Positions 4,701 through 5,908 of a DNA stretch of 5,908 nt are shown here, piece after piece (within the stretch, counting starts at the first letter, position 1; every line of letters starts with the position of its first letter). The stretch comes from Candidatus Proendomicrobium guianensium (GTDB taxonomy: Bacteria; Elusimicrobiota; Endomicrobiia; Endomicrobiales; Endomicrobiaceae): assembly GCA_009785775.1 (NCBI GenBank), contig WQVR01000065.1:1-5908 (forward strand), written 5' to 3'. Under the pieces are notes generated by a model. That model was given only the letters and a program-made list of their open reading frames with translations, ran no database searches and had not been told where the DNA came from. The position numbers and the translations under genes are program-made.

Positions 4701-5908
4701 CTATACCGAACGTATAACCACGCCGCTTGCAAGTTTAGGATAAAAATAAGTGGACTTTTGCGGCATAATTTCGCTATTTAAGGCAATTTCTTTTAAAGCT
4801 TCTATAGGGGTTGCAGGAACAATTACGGCTATTTTGCCTGTTTTTTTGGCGGTTGCGGCGGCTTCTTTAGCGTCTTTAACATAAACGCAGTCTGCCGCTT
4901 CGGCGCCGGATATAAGAATAGCGTGCAATATGCTTACGGCAAGTTCCGTGTAGGCTTTGCAGCGTTTGGGCATGATTTTTTTAAGGTCTGCGTCTTTTTT
5001 AAGCATAAGCGTTCTATATTTACCCTTTTTATAAACAAGCAAAGGCTGAATGCCAGAAGAACTTTTGGCAAGTTTGGGATAGCATTTTTCGCCCAAAACA
5101 TCGAAATATTTTTCGATAAGGCTTTCAAAATTTTTAGGTTCTTTTACCACCCTGTGCGTAGGCAATATGGCAATGCCGGGGTCTTCCATGGGGCATATAA
5201 AAGCCATTACAAAACCATAGTCTTTATTTTCAAAAAATTTAGGGTCTTTCTTTTTTCTGTCGCAAAAATAATTCCAAGCTGTTTCGTAGCGGTGGTGCCC
5301 GTCTGCTATAAACATTTTTTTGCCCGCGACAAGTTTTTCAATTTCGGTTACGATATCTGCGTCGCAAACCGCCCAAAGTTTGTGGGTAGTGCCGTCTGTA
5401 TCTTTAGCAGTTGTCTGCGGCGCGCGTTTTGCCACGCTTTTGCAAATATTTACGGCAGTAAGTTTGTTATCTTCAAACAAGCCAAAAATAGGGCTTAAAT
5501 TAGCCTTTGCGGCTTTAAGCAGGCTTAAACGGTCTGCCTTGGGAGCTGCAAGAGTTTTTTTGTGCACTTTTACAGACCCGTTGTACGGATTTTCAAGTTT
5601 AAGCGCGGCAAAAAACCCGCGGCGCGATTTTTTAACGCCGCCGCTTTTAAAAGTTTGTTCGTAAAAATAAAAAGCGGGTTCGCTGTCTTGTTCCAGCACG
5701 CCTTCCTCCAGCCATTCCTCAAGAAGCGCTGCGGCATTAGCGTATTTGTTTTTTTTGCCTTGTGCATCTGGCAATTCTAAGCTTACAGCATTATTTTTAG
5801 ACAGTTTTTTAAGTTTAACTTTTTCCAAAGGGCTTATAACATCATAGGGAGGGCAAATAAGATTAGTAATATTTTTTTTTGAATATCTTATACCGTTAAA
5901 AGGTTTTA
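4701..5908 (-). CDS. DUF1015 family protein (5' end outside the window)
   Basis: A conserved cytosolic protein of unknown biochemical role (DUF1015, COG4198). The most conserved block, FIADGHHRYETAWNY, is near 5265-5312. Other family marks are AFYFYEQTF, GFFAALKLENP, the DGTTHKLWAV stretch and DPGIAILPTHRVV. The first start codon in the frame within the window is a TTG at 5828, but the frame stays open to the window edge. The 26 codons before it include PPYDVIS at 5832-5852, the conserved N-terminal motif of this family. The true start is therefore upstream of 5908, and the visible part is 401 residues of what is usually somewhat over 400. The protein is rich in lysine and alanine. It is followed at 19 nt by the CvpA-family gene and then hisG, probably as one operon. 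No catalytic function should be assigned from this sequence. Confidence 0.92.
   Translation of the reverse strand, partial: KPFNGIRYSKKNITNLICPPYDVISPLEKVKLKKLSKNNAVSLELPDAQGKKNKYANAAALLEEWLEEGVLEQDSEPAFYFYEQTFKSGGVKKSRRGFFAALKLENPYNGSVKVHKKTLAAPKADRLSLLKAAKANLSPIFGLFEDNKLTAVNICKSVAKRAPQTTAKDTDGTTHKLWAVCDADIVTEIEKLVAGKKMFIADGHHRYETAWNYFCDRKKKDPKFFENKDYGFVMAFICPMEDPGIAILPTHRVVKEPKNFESLIEKYFDVLGEKCYPKLAKSSSGIQPLLVYKKGKYRTLMLKKDADLKKIMPKRCKAYTELAVSILHAILISGAEAADCVYVKDAKEAAATAKKTGKIAVIVPATPIEALKEIALNSEIMPQKSTYFYPKLASGVVIRSV

Noticed and set aside
4923..5498. 191-residue plus-strand open frame opposite the DUF1015 gene
   Set aside because: It is aromatic-rich, low-complexity antisense translation of a lysine- and alanine-rich gene. 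The opposite strand carries conserved DUF1015 motifs.

Overview
All supported genes lie on the minus strand, so biological 5'->3' order runs from high to low coordinates. The window is moderately AT-rich, tightly packed bacterial chromosome with short or overlapping gene junctions and Shine-Dalgarno sites. No marker settles the taxon. DUF1844, DUF1015, CvpA and long-form HisG in a compact AT-rich genome would suit a deep-branching group such as Elusimicrobiota, but this is only a guess.

Layout, in direction of transcription. (1) 5908-3316: a DUF1015 family gene whose 5' end lies outside the window, then a CvpA-family membrane protein, then hisG (ATP phosphoribosyltransferase, long form). They are separated by 19 nt and a 29-nt overlap, so they look like one operon. 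(2) 3317-3206: a 112-bp imperfect palindrome (copy B) starting within the hisG stop codon. (3) 3141-903: gltX (glutamyl-tRNA synthetase), a DUF1844 protein with an unusual cysteine-rich tail, and a small four-helix membrane protein, with gaps of 12 and 28 nt and clear ribosome binding sites. (4) 873-802: tRNA-Gln(CUG), 29 nt after the membrane protein gene and perhaps in the same transcript, followed by a long hairpin at 795-749. (5) 754-644: copy A of the palindrome, same orientation. (6) 613-51: a decayed Bro-N/DinD-like (phage-antirepressor type) gene with a frameshift and a lost C-terminus. (7) 41-1: a ribosome binding site and ATG that may open another gene beyond the window.

The most notable signal is the pair of about 111-bp palindromic elements. 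They are about 79% identical, and four substitutions in their stems are compensated on the opposite arm (G-C to A-T twice, T-A to C-G, T-A to G-C). The folded shape therefore appears conserved, as expected of a structured RNA or a palindromic (MITE/REP-like) repeat family. Both copies directly follow a gene's 3' end. Reading frames through them give a spurious Arg/Lys-rich peptide that could be misannotated as protein.

Functionally, the window mixes housekeeping genes (GluRS, a tRNA it may or may not charge, histidine biosynthesis) with poorly characterised families. The only sign of mobile-element history is the Bro-N pseudogene beside the tRNA and palindrome.
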